Positions 61,120-64,000 of a DNA stretch of 64,000 nt are shown here, piece by piece. Positions within the stretch are counted from its first letter, which is position 1; each line of letters starts with the position of its first letter. The position numbers and the translations under genes were made by a program. The notes under the pieces were generated by a model, which was given only the letters and a program-made list of their open reading frames with translations, was not told where the DNA came from and did no database searches. This stretch comes from Vibrio sinensis (GTDB lineage: Bacteria > Pseudomonadota > Gammaproteobacteria > Enterobacterales > Vibrionaceae): NCBI RefSeq assembly GCF_003605645.1, contig NZ_QVMU01000027.1, positions 1 through 64,000 of the forward strand. The letters run 5' to 3'.

Positions 61120-62073
61120 TTGAAAAACTTTGATGTGAACTTATTGCGAGTATTTTCTATCTTACTGGAAGAACGTAATGTCACTTCCGCAGCAACCCGT
61201 TTGCATTTAAGTCAATCGGCGGTAAGCAAGCAATTAGCGAAGCTACGCCTCTCTTTTTCAGATCCCTTGTTTGAGCGTGAATCAAAAGGTTTATATCCCA
61301 CCCCTAAAGCATTAGCACTTGCACCCAAAATCCAAGAAATTTTACTACAAATAGATCAACTGACATTGCCAGATGACTTCGAACCAGAACAAAGTCGACG
61401 TGTCTTTCACATTGATCTGATAGAAACAGCATATGTCGTGACCTACCCGCGTTTCATGCCTGCTGCTATGCACAAAGCGCCTAGTATCACTGTCAATAGT
61501 CGAACGTGGAATGATGAAAGCTTCAAACGTCTAATGAAAAGAGATATCGACTTTGGTATTGGTATTTTTGAATGGGATGAACGATCTCATTCCCACGTTA
61601 GTAACATCCCCAAAGAACTCAATTACATTGAATTAATGCGCGACTATCCCATTTGCTTAATGCGTCCAGATCACCCAGCGCTGAAAAAGGAATGGAATAT
61701 TGAGACTTTCCTCGCTTATCGCCATATCCAAGTCACCGACGGCGGAATCAATAAATGGCTATTACAAGAAATTTTAGAGTCAGAATATCAGCCTGTTAAC
61801 TACGCCGTTAACATGTCAGACCTAAGGAGCGCACTGTCACTCTGTGAACAAAGTGATCTATTACTCTGTTATCCCATTTCGTCCGTTAGGGAGTTTATCA
61901 AAGATAATACGCTCATCATGAAAACGATCCCGTTGACGATAGCGCCCGGAGGGCACTTTTTGCTGTGGCACAAACACTTTGATGATGATCCTGCTCATAA
62001 GTGGCTACGAACCTTGATCATCGATCTTGCTTCCTCTGGCATCGAAGAGTCGAGTGACACGCCTACAAATTAA
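61120..62073 (+). CDS. LysR-family regulator with TTG start
   Basis: A 317-residue protein. The HTH is typical (FDVNLLRVFSILLEERNVTS, then AATRLHLSQSAVSKQLAKLR, about 4-43) and the effector domain begins near 95. The first codon must be TTG at 61120 or GTG at 61135, since the only ATG just upstream (61113) is out of frame. The NFDVNLLRVF start fits TTG. The ribosome binding site is weak. The neighbour at 62271 may be its target. Confidence 0.85.
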   Translation: MKNFDVNLLRVFSILLEERNVTSAATRLHLSQSAVSKQLAKLRLSFSDPLFERESKGLYPTPKALALAPKIQEILLQIDQLTLPDDFEPEQSRRVFHIDLIETAYVVTYPRFMPAAMHKAPSITVNSRTWNDESFKRLMKRDIDFGIGIFEWDERSHSHVSNIPKELNYIELMRDYPICLMRPDHPALKKEWNIETFLAYRHIQVTDGGINKWLLQEILESEYQPVNYAVNMSDLRSALSLCEQSDLLLCYPISSVREFIKDNTLIMKTIPLTIAPGGHFLLWHKHFDDDPAHKWLRTLIIDLASSGIEESSDTPTN

Positions 62074-62270
62074 TGACATATCGAACGAATAAAAATGAGT
62101 ACGCACACCTTTTTCATCAAACCAACTTTACCCCCTTGTTAGAAAGTTGATTTGTATCTCGAAATTAGAATTTAGTCTCTTTAAATAAAAGTTCTGTTGA
62201 TGAAAAACCCTTGTTCACAACCGGTTTCCTGATAGCGTGACGCCGTTATCTTTTTGAATGAAATGTTGTT

Positions 62271-63293
62271 ATGAATACAAATAAAATTGCCAGTATTGAA
62301 TTAGGTCGCGTTATTGCGATCTTTGTTATTGTCGCCATGCATTGCCAAATGTTTCTCAGTTACTTCCTCTACAATGAAACACCTTGGTTTGGGTATATAT
62401 TCAATCAATCAACCCGTTTTGCCGTCCCGCTATTTTTCCTGATTTCAGGTTATCTGATCCAGCCTAAATTGGCCGCTAATCCTATTTCAACGCTCAAGAG
62501 CTATTGCTCTCCTTTACTACGTGTCTTTCTCGTGTGGAGCGTTATCTGTTTGGTCATGCCATTCCAATGGCAAACCATGGCAGAGCAAGGTTATCTCGTT
62601 GAACGAAGTGGATATTGGGGCTACCTTGCCAGCACACCACTCAACTCTATTTTAGAGGGTGGACTGGTTCATTTATGGTTTATTCCTGCGTTAATGTGCG
62701 CGGCACTGATCGGCGCTGTGCTGTCGTATTTTAACAAACTAGCACTATTTGTCCCTGTTGGTATCGCTTTGTATGTCTATGGGGTATTAGCAGGTAGTTA
62801 CCAAGATTTAACCGAGTTTTGGTCACCATTCTTCACTCGAAATGGACCATTCTTTAGCACACTACTGTTCGCAATAGGGGTTGAAATTCGTCAACAAAAA
62901 ATCACAGCGACAGCCAAGCAAAGTCTATTTCTCGCAGGCTTTGGGATGGCGATACACTTTACCGAAGCGTTTTTCTTATCCACTACCGGGCATGCGTTTA
63001 ATGCCAACGATTTCTTATTCGGCACTATGCTATGGGGAACGGGGATTTTCCTTTTCTTGTTAGCTAAGCCAAACTTGGGGCAAACACCGATTGTGATGAA
63101 TTTGTCCAAATCTGTGTTGCCTATATACGTCGTACATTTACCGATGATTATAGTGATGATGAACGTCACCAGAACACTACAAGTCACTGGCCCACTAAAA
63201 GATATGTTGGTGTTTGGTGGTACTCTTATTTTGACACTGGCTCTAGTTAAAGGTATTGAAAAAACACCTTTAAATCGTTTCTTATTCCGTTAA
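62271..63293 (+). CDS. acyltransferase 3 family membrane protein
   Basis: A 340-residue inner-membrane acyltransferase with about ten helices. The N-terminal family signature is IELGRVIAIFVIVAMHCQMF (about 9-28), where the His is probably catalytic. VPLFFLISGYLIQP (about 52-65) follows. Such proteins O-acetylate sugars of surface polysaccharides. E. coli WecH is a similar size (331) but not close enough to name. No polysaccharide genes are nearby, so the acceptor is unknown. Confidence 0.88.
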   Translation: MNTNKIASIELGRVIAIFVIVAMHCQMFLSYFLYNETPWFGYIFNQSTRFAVPLFFLISGYLIQPKLAANPISTLKSYCSPLLRVFLVWSVICLVMPFQWQTMAEQGYLVERSGYWGYLASTPLNSILEGGLVHLWFIPALMCAALIGAVLSYFNKLALFVPVGIALYVYGVLAGSYQDLTEFWSPFFTRNGPFFSTLLFAIGVEIRQQKITATAKQSLFLAGFGMAIHFTEAFFLSTTGHAFNANDFLFGTMLWGTGIFLFLLAKPNLGQTPIVMNLSKSVLPIYVVHLPMIIVMMNVTRTLQVTGPLKDMLVFGGTLILTLALVKGIEKTPLNRFLFR

Positions 63294-63321
63294 GCACACG
63301 CCATCAATATTGAGATGAAAG

Positions 63322-63398
63322 CACCGTTATTGAACTCATCCGTTTCTTAGAGAATCGGTTGTTTTGCCCGCTTTTTTGGCGAAGTAACGGTGTTTTTT
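63322..63398 (+). terminator. possible long-loop terminator
   Basis: CACCGTTA and TAACGGTG pair across a 55-base loop that contains a smaller hairpin, followed by six T. The distance makes it less certain than the other terminators here. Confidence 0.4.
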
Positions 63399-63467
63399 AT
63401 TGACGATATATCACCCAATATGTGCCAATGAATCCCAGTGATCTTATCATGATTAACCAAAGCTAAA

Positions 63468-63995
63468 TTACGGTTTACGCGCCAAATCCCTTGCTAGAAT
63501 GAGTGCTAATCCAAATACCTGCAGAAATAGCCCAATATTCTTATACCAAGCTATCCGATCGTTTAAGCCAATCATCACCTCGGTTATGGTGATATTGTCC
63601 AGATAATAGGTATCTATTTGCTTACGTAAGCGTTGCTGAGCCTTATCTACTCTCATCATCAAAACCGGAATATTCTCAACCGTTAGTGCTGGAATAGGTG
63701 CCATTAACCACCCTTCAAATTGGGCCATCATTGCTGAATTTAAAACGGCGTCAGTAGGTTTATGCTGTGCTTGGCTAATATGTAACAGCAATACTTCTCG
63801 CTTTCTTTCTAATGTTTCGACACTATTCCAAGCCAATTGAATTGAGTACACATTCGCGTTTTTTTGTTCGGTTAATTCGGCTATCTCACCACTCAAACGA
63901 TCGAGAACGATACTCGACATCAAAATAGCCAGCACGTTTAACACCAATCCAATCAGTACGAGTAACCAAGCGGGAGGCAAGCGTAATCGACTCAA
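63468..63995 (-). CDS. two-helix membrane protein with coiled coil, possibly 5' partial
   Basis: At least 175 residues of unknown family. Hydrophobic segments are at about 9-31 and 150-168. Between them is a helical, coiled-coil-like region (SGEIAELTEQKN and later VDKAQQRLRKQIDTYY). The visible start is a TTG at 63995 with no stop codon between it and the window edge, so the true start may lie outside. The topology resembles a short periplasmic or membrane sensor stub. Confidence 0.55.
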   Translation of the reverse strand: MSRLRLPPAWLLVLIGLVLNVLAILMSSIVLDRLSGEIAELTEQKNANVYSIQLAWNSVETLERKREVLLLHISQAQHKPTDAVLNSAMMAQFEGWLMAPIPALTVENIPVLMMRVDKAQQRLRKQIDTYYLDNITITEVMIGLNDRIAWYKNIGLFLQVFGLALILARDLARKP

Positions 63996-64000
63996 ATTAA

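Noticed and set aside
1..64000. CRISPR arrays, tRNA/rRNA genes, insertion sequences, prophage or integron sites
   Set aside because: No regularly spaced repeats, cloverleaf-like segments, transposase or integrase genes were seen. The dispersed palindromes lack any coding capacity.

Overview
The window looks like a chromosomal segment from a marine gammaproteobacterium, most likely a Vibrio. It is moderately AT-rich. Gene content fits: NorVW/NorR, SpeF-PotE, NhaD, an auxiliary type VI secretion (T6SS) cluster, PhnD-like/GGDEF-EAL, HdfR/MaoP. The nagB and speF-potE content recalls the second chromosome of vibrios, but this was judged from memory and not by alignment. No rRNA, tRNA, CRISPR array, integrase or transposase was seen, so most of the window is ordinary chromosome.

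Layout. 1-16.4 kb: a partial gene at the edge, a membrane-anchored Sel1-repeat protein, nagB with a NagC-like operator, a PBP5-type carboxypeptidase, a prolyl aminopeptidase/Nudix pair, a patatin, MarC, rlmC, nfsA, a MerR-methyltransferase fusion, and a two-gene periplasmic-sensor/c-di-GMP operon. 16.4-24.8 kb: an auxiliary T6SS module read leftwards: hcp, vgrG, DUF4123 adaptor, a 1009-residue cargo protein, a secreted Sel1 protein (likely immunity) and PAAR. A sigma-54-type promoter and three upstream dyads precede hcp. 25-26.8 kb: a YdhR-like monooxygenase, a small membrane protein and a LysR regulator. 26.9-31.4 kb: norWV and norR, diverging across three NorR-type sites and a sigma-54 promoter.

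31.8-37.7 kb: an HTH/zinc-ribbon regulator, speF-potE, a lone AbrB-like protein and pdxY (the kinase making the cofactor SpeF needs). 37.7-39.9 kb: a MarR/cytochrome b561 operon facing a cytochrome c'/membrane protein pair across a 50-bp palindrome. 40-45.2 kb: GNAT, YaiI, TetR and a three-gene envelope locus with a POTRA-less Omp85 barrel. 45.6-54.5 kb: a dicarboxylate/amino-acid symporter, DUF1232, yjiHG plus an M20 peptidase, nhaD, an alkA-ogt repair operon behind a heptanucleotide microsatellite, and azoR. 54.9-64 kb: an EamA transporter with an unusual start, hdfR/maoP, DUF3081, a DASS transporter, a hydrolase with TetR, LysR, an acyltransferase and an edge gene.

The most interesting signals are regulatory: the dyad-rich hcp promoter, the (GAAGTAA)5 tract before alkA, and an 18-bp palindromic motif shared by the speF and EamA upstream regions, with a core copy before abrB-pdxY. 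The T6SS cargo protein is the best candidate for an undescribed function.
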